Shown here: positions 13,211 through 23,602 of the stretch, piece by piece
Layout: each line of letters begins with the position of its first letter
Position numbering within the stretch: the first letter of the stretch is position 1
Assembly (NCBI GenBank): GCA_951799445.1
Contig: OX637295.1
Span: forward strand, 5,394,001 to 5,458,000
Reading direction: 5' to 3'
DNA: 64,000 nt
From: Pseudisothecium myosuroides
Taxonomy: Eukaryota > Streptophyta > Bryopsida > Hypnales > Lembophyllaceae
Translations under genes and position numbers: made by a program
Notes under the pieces: model-generated
Databases searched by the model: none
Seen by the model: only the letters and a program-made list of their open reading frames with translations
What the model was told of the DNA's origin: nothing

Positions 13211-13355
13211 ATCCAGTTTTCATACGTCTAAAATATGAATTTAAAAATATAGAATAATTGCTCGTGCTCCTACAGTTAGCTTTTCATGATCAAGTTAATA
13301 GCTCTGAACTACGCATGGAAGTAAAAGTGGCATTTTGCCCAATGTGTGAAATCAC

Positions 13356-14256
13356 TACACTAAAATTGGTAAATAGTGTTGGGTGATAATTAGTGTTGTT
13401 CCCTGTTTTTACCCCCCAACACTATTTTCCAACTTATGTGTAAATAGTGTTGGGGCACTTATCTCCCGCTGTCAAAATCTGCCCCTTCCCTGGCAAACTG
13501 TGTTTTCCGCCTCTTGCCGTCATACTCTGGATCTTCCCTAGGAAACTGTGTTTTCCGCCTCTTCCCATCAAACTTTGGCCCTTCCCTGGAAAGCTGTGTT
13601 TTCCACACCTCTTGCCGTCCAACTTTGGCCCTTCCCTGGAAAGCTGTGTTTTCCAAACCTCTTGCCGTCCAATTCCTTCTCTAAGAACAAAGAGGCTCCT
13701 TCCAGGGGTGGGGTGGGGTGGGGGGTGGGGGGTATATACTTCATGGTTTCCCGCCGATTCCTTTGCCGCTTGATTTCAAATTTCAAACTTCTATTGCCTA
13801 TATCTTTTTTTTGATGTATGTAATTGAACATTGGATGACACCATTGGATTTGTCTTTCTTTCCTCTATTTCCTCTGAAAAATATATATATATTTTTTTTG
13901 GTCACCACTTTTTTATTTTAGCATTTTTCAGCATTTTTTCAGCAATTCAGCATTTTCTCACAGCAATTCAGCAATTTTCAGCAATTCAGCATTTCATTTA
14001 TTTATTTCAGCAATTCATTATTTATTTCAGCATTTTAGCATCTCATTGTCTATTTCAGCATTTCATTTAGTTCCCATCTAACACTAAATGCACTCTTGTA
14101 AAAATTCTGACTCTCTCTGTCATTCATCTGATTTTACTATCGAGTTAAAATAGTGTTAGATTTGGTAAATAATGATCTAACACTAACCTTGCAAATCACA
14201 ATTAGTGTTAGGTGGGACAATTAGTGTTGCCAACACTATTTACCAATTTTAGTGTA
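13356..14256. mobile_element. 901-bp MITE with 27-bp perfect terminal inverted repeats
   Basis: The left end TACACTAAAATTGG continues to a 27-nt perfect match with the reverse complement of the right end, which closes ..CCAATTTTAGTGTA. Both ends carry TA outermost, consistent with a TA target duplication (Tc1/mariner-like), but the superfamily is not certain. Subterminal AACACTA motifs recur near both ends. The interior holds a GC-rich minisatellite and a run of TTCAGCA phrases at 13920-14060. No transposase is encoded, so it is non-autonomous. Confidence 0.75.
13466..13677 (+). repeat. Minisatellite, four units of 48-50 bp
   Basis: Four units share CCCTTCCCTGG.AA.CTGTGTTTTCC and CCTCTTGCCGTC; the CTGTGTTTTCC core recurs at 13498, 13546, 13594 and 13644. 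The array lies inside the MITE. Overlapping open frames on both strands follow from the repeat and are not genes. Confidence 0.75.
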
Positions 14257-14289
14257 CCATCCTTGGTGTGAAAACGATGGTCATAAGCG

Positions 14290-15131
14290 TGCAAGGTATT
14301 AAGTGATATCTTTGTAGCCTATCTTCGAAGATGACAATCATATCGGTACTTGTATGGTGGTTGATCATTGTAGGACTTTACTTGGCTAGATCGGCCGTAA
14401 ATTGAGTTATTTTTTTCTAGTCATTTGCATGTTGTTGCTATTCTTCTTCCAAATTCTTTTTTGTAGCCAACCATTTTTTCTTCCATAACTCTTGTTGTTG
14501 GATGTTTCTCTTGACAAGCCTCTTTTAAATATCCAATTGAGTAGAGATGTCAACTAAGCGTTCCTTTTGATTTTCTATAGTTCGGTTTGTTTTTGTAGAA
14601 TCCTCCACTTTGTCCTGAAATCATCGTTTTCTTGCTTAGCCACCTGGAGTTCTTATCGGAGTTCTTATTGGAGTACCTCAACCACGTTCTGTTCATCCAA
14701 TCGACCTCAAGGATTAAATTGTAGAATTATAGTCAGTTTTTGAAGCAAGTTCAAAGGTTGTTATATAAAAACAAAAGTCAATGTGGATGTGGCAGAAATA
14801 ACTAGGACCAATACTTTAGCGATAGTTTTTTTTAATACGGGTTGGAGCGACTGCAGTGGCAGGGATACCTGGAACAAATGCTTCAACAATAGTCTTTGTT
14901 TTTTAAGCATAGATCTGATCTACGATGATTTTGCTCCAAAATGAATGATTGTAGTAGCTATGGCATAAAAATGTGGTCATTTTCACAAGTTGGCTAGCCA
15001 TCACCTAATACGGCTTGTACAATAGCTCCTTGCTTCGAAGATTCTCCCATGAAAAGAGTTTTTCTATATTTCTCAAATTGCTTCACCAAACAAGTGTGCT
15101 CATAAAAACGTAAATAATATTTTTTGCCTCC
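14290..15131 (-). pseudogene. Decayed coding-like stretch, coiled-coil type, unknown family
   Basis: Read on the minus strand, several frames give protein-like segments rich in Gln, Glu and Lys with coiled-coil character (for example QKERLVDISTQLDI and QQQELWKKKWLATKKNLEEE) and, nearer 15100, EHTCLVKQFEKYRKTLFMGE. Many stops interrupt them, several TAG or TAA in Gln-rich context, as expected from C-to-T decay. It is next to the LTR-like copy A in the same orientation, so it may be a remnant of retroelement internal sequence. The stretch is cut at 15132 by the TTAA end of the piggyBac-type element. Family is not recognised, and a chance composition effect is possible. Confidence 0.3.
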
Positions 15132-18100
15132 TTAACCCTTTAGCGGCGGGAGTCATGCGTAGGAGTCAAGGAAGTCCCAGAAGAAACAAATCTGCCAAGT
15201 GTGTTTATTAAAAAATGAAAATGGAGACTTTGTGATTAACCGGTAGATCTTCAGGCCGATTGTTTATGCTATTCAGAACAACAGAACTTCATTGGGAAGA
15301 TGTCGCCGATTGCAAGATCATGAGGTTTGACTACTGCATGCACGCCTTTGGCTTCCATGGGCAAAACATTCTACCTGCAGGTATCGTCAATTTCGGTGCT
15401 CCTTGGGGACTCCCAAAAATTACAAAAAATCAGGTCATGAAGCACGTCATCTCAAGAAGAGCATCGTCCTTTGCACTGAATTTTGTCCGCCATAATTCCG
15501 CCTACACTGATCTTGCAATGCAAACATGTCTTTGTGTTTGCTACTTGAAGGCATCTCGGGCTCCTCTGTTGCTGAGCTGTCAAAAAAACCGCGGACTGAA
15601 AAAGTCTTGTTCACAGGCTTGCCGGGGCCATTGTTATTGTTTCACGACGCTGCCCCTTCCAAGTAAGACAATTTTGTTGATGTCGTGCATGCTGTACTGG
15701 ACGTGAGAATGTGCTATATAAAACTCTGAAATACTCAAAGAATTTTGATGAATTCTTTTCCAAAGTAAGCGGAATGTAGAGCTATGCATGAACCCGCATG
15801 CTCCCATGTGCAACTAGCAGCGCCGGGCATAGACGTAGGCCGGTTCACAAGCTCTGATGTCGATGCCAAACATGAAAAAAATGCGATGGACATTTCTAAT
15901 GCACTAAGGTGTGAGCAAACTTAGAAGTCTTATTTCATACAAAAATGGAGGACTCCACTTCGTGAGCCGAGTCGTGAGCTCAGTATATGCACTCCAAAGA
16001 AACGGACGCTGCTACCTCTAGTTATAGTACTATAAGCTAAGAGACAGTACTGAGGCCCAGCATCGATTACACAGCACCCTACCAAGAACACAACCATTGC
16101 TAACAACTAAACTCGAAATTGCTACAACTGCCTTAGCGTCTACCTACACCGTTTTCGTAAGCTACTGTCCAGTATTTATTGCACACTTTCCACATTTGTA
16201 TCACATAGAACAACGATGTCTGTGTAATTGTCATGCATGTCAATTTCCCGTTCATATATCTAAAAGCTCAGGCTGCATCAATTTCGAAATCATACGCAAA
16301 GTAAAAACAATCAGCCTTTTCAAAATGTCACAGCTTCTGCGAACCGAGAAAGGACTCCTGAGACAGCCCACTTTCTTCGAAAAAATAGCATCGGTTCAAA
16401 ACGGAATCGCTTGAGAAATTGTAAGAACAAGAGAACTCCGTTTTCCTATAACCCTGATCTTCCTCACTTTCCAATTCTCCGTGCAGGAAAGTTCAGTAGT
16501 ACAAGGTACTGAAACCGAGCAGAGCCGAGTTCCATGTTCCTGCGTGAAGGCTCGTGAACAGCTTCAATCTTGTGAGTACTGCTCCTCGCCAGCTGCAAGT
16601 ACGTATCCCAAGCTTCACATCACAATGGGGTGACCTTACTCCACCATTCCTAGTATTTCCTACTGGACAGCAATCCAAGAACAGTCAACTGATCGTCATT
16701 CCAAAGTTAAGGATGCCCAAGTAATAGACACTAAATAAATTCCCATCTTCAGAATAACATCATAAAAAGGAGTGGTACCTGGAGTTGGGTAACCTATGCT
16801 ATCTGCGCCAATTTCTCAGTCACCCTGCTACCAATGTCACACGACCTTCGTATTACATCAACCCCGAAATAGAACAATTCACTTGGAACTAGCATGTTGG
16901 AAAAGGCCTATGACGGAATTCATGCCATGAAGAGAACGGATCTTCAACAAACAACAATATCAATTCAGATCTTTCTTGCAAAACCGAAAGAAGATAATTC
17001 AAGAGACCTTACATCCATTGAGGTTCAAAGAGCTTCAAAATTAAGAGTAACCAAAACTTGTCCTCACCTTCCGAGCAGTCCTGGGTTCTACACCTCCATC
17101 CTCCTGGGCCTCCTTGAATGCAGCATTGCTCTTGGAACACGATTTCGTCAGACATCCACGTATTCACAACCTCTTCTCACAAAGAAGGTTCAAATATAAA
17201 AGTTCGCAAAGCGTCCAGTGAAAACAAGAGAAGTATTAACTGATGCATCCTGACGGACAAGCATAGCTGTGTACCTCCCATCCTAACTCCTAAGGTATGC
17301 TCCTCTAAAACAGACTCCACTCTGAACATGACTACTAACGAAGAGGTATAATTTGCTTTCTTCAATGTTAGAGCAGTGTACATTTTAGAAAGTGATTGCT
17401 TTTAGTGACCAATGCATTTCAACTTCAAAAATTTGTAACTCTATCTATGAAGTTCCAAAAAATATGAAATGACTTGGATTAGATGCCAATTCCATTTTCC
17501 TTCTTCAAGATATTGGCGGACAATTGTTTCAAGAAGTTTACCTTCCCCCAAAAGTCAATTAGCTCTTGAAGGTCGCTCTGAGAGCAGAGTACCCACCAAG
17601 TTCTTCATGCCGGAGTCATCAAGTCCAACGGTTCGAGAATTCAAGCTCATGATTAGTGCGATTAGATGGATTTTTGCAGAATGGTTTTCAGCTAGCCTTC
17701 TTGTAGCTCAGCTCAATTCTGGAATATTCCATTCTTTGCCTTCAATAATTTTGCTTCCTCTCTGTCCCGTCACAATGTCAGTACAAGGTAGTGTTCAATT
17801 GTGTCGTAGAAATCGAGAAGGATGTGAGCTCCCAATTCGTCACTTGGGACTCATAGTCTTCTTTTTTCTTAGATTGTACAAATTAAGTCATAATTATACA
17901 CAAAAAGCCCTAAAAAGAGTGTAAAACCAGAATGGACATGTTACATACCAATATGCCCTTTGGTCCTAAATAGCCTTTTCTCCTTAGAATAGTCCTAAAA
18001 TCCACTTGTAAATAGGTTGGAGCCATAGAAGTAGTGGGAACTAGAAGGTTTGAGGGTTTTTACCCAAAATAGCCTAAAATCACTATGCAAGTGACCAAGC

Positions 18101-20235
18101 TGGGCTAAATTGGTCTGAGGGAAGTCTAGGGAGATTCTTAGGTAGATTCCCCAAGAGAGGTTTCAGTTTTTCCATCCCATCGACGAATAGTAGAAATCCC
18201 AATTGTTAGCTTGTAGGTGTCACTTTCGCAAGACAGGCCAGTGGAGGAATCTATAGTCACCGGATTGTGATCTTGGGTCTAAACCATACCGGGAAGTCAA
18301 AAGCAAAATCCATTCGCCAAGATTCCCCCGTATGCGAAAGATTCCCTGACTGCCGATAAACCAACGGAGGTATCTTTTTGCCCTCCGTACCAAGACATAC
18401 AAGATCAAGATGTGACCTTGAAAATCTCTTGGGAAACCCCATGAGAGGTTCCCCAAGAAGTTTCGGAATTTTCTGGATTGAAGAAATATTCCTTCCAGAC
18501 GGTCAACCGCCTAAAACCACGATGGAAAATTCACGATAATTACCCAAGTAGCGGTAAAATCTTACTAAAAATTAGGATAGTTTTTTTTATGCTAATAACG
18601 CGCCCCGACGAGTTTCATGGTGTTTCGATAGCGGGAGACAGCCGAATCACCGACATTCCTTCGAATTATCTACTCGGCGGGATTTACGTGGAGTTGACCG
18701 GCGTCTCGGGAGCACACGAAGTCGGAACAAAGTCAACGAAGGGTCTTTTCTTACTCCCTAAGACCTCCCAGACCACCCTGGCTAGTCACCTTTGTCAAAA
18801 AAGGTAACCTCCAAAAAGTAGATTTTTACCTCTTTTACTAACTCTAGTTGGCAATAGTTTACGGTGGTATTTTGGCGTTGGAATAGGGAATAGGTAGACC
18901 TTTGGACCAAAAATGGCCTTCTGAAGCCAATGGCGCAATCAGTTTTCGATTTGGAGTTAATCTCCAATAGTTAGAGCGTTGGACCAGCGTAAAATCCAAA
19001 CTACGTGAAAATCCTAAAAGATAAAGATGAAAATCCAAGTTGATAGGGTTACCTAGGTTAAAAGAGGGGAGGGGAGGGCCTTGGAAAACCTATAAAAGAG
19101 CCCTCATTTCTCTCCAAAACCACCTCCATTTATGTTTTGGGTCCGTGGGTCCAACTTATGTTGGATTTTTTGGCTATTTTAGCCAAAGGCACTTCCACGG
19201 TGTTTTGAGCACGTGGTGCTCCGTTGTTGTTCTATTTTCAGCTTTTGATGATCTTGGGGGTCCTTCTTCCTTTGTGTCTATGAGTTTTGAGTAGTCTTGG
19301 GTATTATTTGGCTTATTTCTAGGTCAATTGGGTCGCTAACTTGTTAGTTAAAGTCCTTTGCTTGAAGTGCTAGCTTGCTTGGGAGTTCTTTGAGTTTTGT
19401 CCTAATCCTAAAGCTCCCCCCTCCGCACCTTGGCTTTGCCGGCCACCGGAGGGTCTTTAGCGTTTAAGGATTGTGTTGTCCAACCCACGTGTCCGTATTA
19501 ACCTCCGAGTGCTTCTCCCTTAGTGGGGGACCTCTTTTGCTCTCTCTAAGGACCTGTGGTGTGTGGTCCTCCCCCCGGACGGCGGAGTTGTGGGCCCCCC
19601 TAGGGTCGTGACGTTCTAACGGGCTGGATTCTTCTTTGAAGTTGGTTGTTGACGTGTGGCTTCCCCCTTAGACGGCGAAGCTTTGATTCCACTGGTACCT
19701 AAATCTTAGAGGAAGTGTTAAAAACCCGGTTAGACGACGAAGCTTCGAACTACCTCGTGTTCTCAAAGTCTTAGAGTTGGTGTTAAAACCAACTCAACGG
19801 CAAAGCTTTGACCCCCCCCGAAAGTTACGTACAAGGTTTAGTTTCCAAAACCTCTTGGAACTAATTCAAGGTTTAGCCTCCAAAATCTCCCTACGGGCTT
19901 AGATCGAGTCACTTGTGATCCAGTTTAACTTTGCCTTGTGGGGAGCCCGGCTAGCACGCCTGGGCCTTTCCTAAAATCCCAGCCAGCCAAGGCCCCAGCT
20001 AGCCAAGGCCCCAACCAGCCAAGCCCCAGCCAGCCAGGCCACCGCAGCGCCGGATATCGCAGCAACCGGGTACCGCAGCGCCGGACCACCGCAGCAGCCA
20101 GGCCGTGGCCAAAATTTTGGTCTTCTCGTTCTTTCTTTCTTATGTCCGTTTTTTTGGGAAATCTAGGCTCTAGGGAAGGAAGGAAAAAAAAACACAAGTG
20201 ACAAAGAAAGAGGGGAGTCAAGACCAGAATCTGAA

Positions 20236-20330
20236 TAGTAGAAGTAGAAATTAGCATAGAAGAAGTAGAAATTAGCATAGTAGAAGTAGAAATTAGCCTA
20301 GTAGAAGTAGAAATTAGCAAAGTAGAAGGA
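20236..20330 (+). repeat. Short tandem repeat of 21-22 bp
   Basis: Four to five units of AGTAGAAGTAGAAATTAGC followed by AT, CT or AA. It lies in the part of LTR-like copy B that copy A lacks. Confidence 0.85.
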
Positions 20331-21113
20331 TGGAAGCAAAATAGTAGAGGTAAGGGTTGGGCAAACGGACGTGTAAGCTAAGATCTTGTAGGGTTAGGGA
20401 AGAACTCGTGTTAAAGCATCAAGTAACTTGCAAACTTACACAATCACTCCACGCACAACTCACCCAAGCTCTCCACACACCATAACCAAAAACCTTGAGC
20501 ATTACAAACAAGGAGGAAGATGAAATAGGAGAGAAGCATGCTAGTGGATGGATTAGGGGAAATCTCAACTAACAAATTTGGGCCATTGGGAGAGTAAGCG
20601 TAAGAGTAAAAAAGAGCGTGCCCTTGAGCGTAAGAGAAAAGTCAACCGCATAAGCACTTGGGAAGGCTAAGGTGTAAGAGGTGTAAGAACGAAGTCAACG
20701 CGTAAGAACTTTGGAAGACAACTTGGTTGGTGTAAGAAGGGGTGGAAAGAAGGAGAAGAAAGAAATCCCACCGCATCTACCACTTCGTTCTCAAATCTTC
20801 CCCGATTCAAGAATCACTCAAGGAGCCAAGAATCCAAGAGGAAGGGACATGGCCGAGGGAAGGAACCTCGACCGTTTGATCCAAGACCTCCAATACGAGG
20901 TGGGCCCCTAAAACCCCCACTCTTCCGTGTTTAACTTTGTTTTATCAAGATAATTAGAAGGAGGCCGAGAGCTAGAGTAGGGAAGAACCAAATTCAGGAT
21001 TAAACTAAGCTTAGAACATTGTATTAGAAGTTCCCGGGATTCCAAAAAGTCATCATTCATCCAAATCCGAGCTAAAACAAAGGAGTTATGGGCGGATGAA
21101 GTTAGGGAGTCAT

Positions 21114-21739
21114 GTTGGATGAAACTTAGCAAAATTCATCCAAGAGGAACAAGGAATAGTATTTGAAAAGATAAAGTGATTAGAAACCCAACCGTGAAAT
21201 TAGAAGTTAGTTTTGGAATTAGAGCTAGCCGTAATTAGCGGATGAAGTTTGAAGGACCGATTAGCGGTCAAACTTCATCCATAGATAACTTTTGATAGGA
21301 AAACCCAAATCTAATGTGATTAGTCAAAATAGGAAGCTACAATCAAGATCTCCTCGGAACAAGTCTTAAGTTCTACGATTAGTACATTGGTAACCACACT
21401 TAAGATCCTTAAGTAAGATTAGAAGGCGGATTAGGGGCTTTTAAGATTAAGGTTAGGTTAAGTATAGATTTAGAACATCTTAGAACAAGTTTAGGGTAAC
21501 CCAAAACTAAACCCAGCTTAAGGAAATACCTAAACCCCAAGCAGTTAAGAAGGGATGAAGTCCGGAACAAGTAATGGATGAACTCTAGAGGATTTCATTC
21601 ATCTGAGCCAAAACTTGGTGATTAGGTTAAACTTAGGGGATCAGGCTCATAGCTCAAATCCCAAGTCAAATCAAAATCCGTAATCCATAGAAAAGCATGG
21701 ATGAAGTTTGAGGAACCGAGTAGCGGTCAAACTTCATCC
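21114..21739. repeat. Series of GGATGAA..TTCATCC hairpins
   Basis: Two copies have a perfect 13-bp stem (GGATGAAGTTTGA with TCAAACTTCATCC) around a 15-nt loop ending TAGCGG: 21240-21280 and 21699-21739. A shorter version (GGATGAA, TTCATCC) lies at about 21114-21141, and a degenerate one near 21573-21605. They sit in LTR-like copy B. Confidence 0.7.
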
Positions 21740-23602
21740 GTCCCTAACTTTCTCTAGGAGAGTCCAAATCAAACAAGCTTTATACTTTTAGAAATGGCAT
21801 AAGGTACTCTTTCATTTAGAATAGATAAGTTTAGACTAGAATTCACTCCTCTCCCAAACCACTAAGCCTTCGTAGGCTTTGATCCAGACTTAGTAGTCAT
21901 AGCAATTCCAATTAGGGTTTTGTTTTGTTTTCTTTATTATCCAAATTAACGAGTCTTAGGAGCATAGAAAAGATCCATTGCTTGGAAGGCACAATGGATT
22001 GGCGCTAGACACCCATAGATCGAGTCAGAACGGTTAATTACCGAGAGCCTAGTTGTGCTCGCTTCTTTATCAAGGGTGGGTAAACAAGCGCTCACAAAGG
22101 GCAGTTACGTTAATATGAGCTTAACTCAAATGCAAAGTTTTTACGTAACACAAAGGCATGGAACCTTCGTCAAATTTGAAAACATGAATGTACTGACGAA
22201 AATCATGTGTGCTTCAATTGACAATGATACCGAGCAATATAACATACGGAAGTTCATTTCCAAAATGTCAACCACATCAGAACTCGGTCTCAAAATTCTC
22301 TCGAAATTCACTCCAACGCAACCACCAGATTTCTTGAACACCAATTCGTCATCTCACCTCACTTCTCAGCAATTGGTGCATCAAGTTTCATGCACTTCGA
22401 GTCTCCAGTACATATATACATTTGCAACCACCTTTGCTAGACATTGATGAGAATATATACATCTGCAAACACAATCACCTGTTTGATCTAGAAGACCAAT
22501 TCCATGCGTCCTAGTTGAAATTGCAAGGACGTTCGCTGGCCATGATCGCTTGAAGGAGAAGTCCGCTGCATGACGACACTTCACTGTGGAAGGAGTCCGT
22601 CATATTCGGGGAGCAACTAGATCATCAATTTGTTGATGAGACCACCTGAGAGTTAGAAGATATATACAATGGCAGTGGCAACAAAACTGAACCTCCAAAG
22701 TAGACCTATGAACAGAGGCAACAGTCAAATTCAACAAATGGTTACTTATTTGAAAGAACATGTCCATTTCAGGTTCTGTGAGCGCCACAACTTACCAAAA
22801 AAATTGAGGAAACATACTAAAACGCACTCCGGTCACCCATCCCAGTTGTGGTCCGCATCGTGATGCTCAACTCCAGAGTTTCCAATGGGTTCAGGTGCAG
22901 ACGACTCCATCTCATCAGACGACAACATCTCTCAGTCGCGGAGGTACTTATGGGGTAGCCCAGCGGCTGTGATCCTTCTCAACGGACGGAGGGGGCTACG
23001 CCTCTTTACCTGCAAACCCACGATTCAGGGCCCGCGGCAGCCTCCATTTCCTGTCCACTTTTTTTTTTTTTTTTTGGGGGGGGGGGTATATACGTCGGTG
23101 AAGCCATTTGTTCTAGTTCCGACAATGCATATGGGGTAAACCATATCGACTAAACGAGATACACACATGTGCTATGCACAATATATTTTGCTTGAGATAC
23201 ACACGTACACGTTCCCTTGAGCTAATACAGATCATCATATTCACAAGAAAAGGTGACACATCCGTGCTCATACATTTTTTGGGACATGAAGCGCACAAAC
23301 GATGGATCCTCTTCTTCATAACTACATCCAAAACTGCTCCTAAACTACTTTCTATCTGCCGAAAAAAATGAAAAATAACTGACACAGACATTCTTTGGGA
23401 CGCTCTCTACCACACGACTCTCGAGGACACCAGACAAAACGATATCTGCAAAAACAGTCTAATTATATGACAATCTACAGTATTGATCGACGCATGTTGG
23501 TAGGTATGTGCTCGTTACATGCCGCCTCTTCAAACAACCTCTGTACACGAATGCCCACTTACTCCAAACGGATTTTGACAATTGTAACATGTGCTCTACC
23601 GT

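Larger units (their letters stand above)
17823..22096 (+). repeat. LTR-like repeat, copy B (candidate solo LTR, 4.27 kb)
   Basis: Begins TGTGAGC and ends GCTCACA, the short inverted ends and TG..CA termini of an LTR. It is flanked by AAGGA (17818-17822) and AAGGG (22097-22101), a plausible 5-bp target duplication with one mismatch. An inverted relative lies at 9733-12600. No gag-pol sequence or primer binding site follows the 3' end, so it is read as a solo LTR. The interior contains tandem repeats at 20236-20330, GGATGAA hairpins at 21114-21740, and an open frame at 18478-18807 that aligns with 11617-11835 of copy A. Its length is at the upper end known for plant LTRs, so a non-coding LARD-like element is an alternative. 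Confidence 0.6.

Noticed and set aside
13354..13362. CACTA-superfamily assignment for the 13356-14256 MITE because of CACTACACTA at its left end
   Set aside because: The right end lacks a matching TAGTG outside the shared 27-bp repeat, and the symmetric ends are TACACTA..TAGTGTA, favouring a TA duplication.
15260..17924. Frames of 101-151 codons on the plus strand as genes
   Set aside because: No recognisable domains, no supporting gene structure, and one frame runs into the LTR-like insertion.
21999..22013. TTGGCGCTAGACACC as a retroelement primer binding site
   Set aside because: It lies inside the repeat, before the GCTCACA end, and is not conserved in the inverted copy (TTGACACTAGACAC).
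22110..22125. TTAA motifs near 22110-22120 as left end of the piggyBac-type element
   Set aside because: They are not followed by CCC, and they lie directly beside the LTR-like end; the TTAACCC at 15132 fits better.
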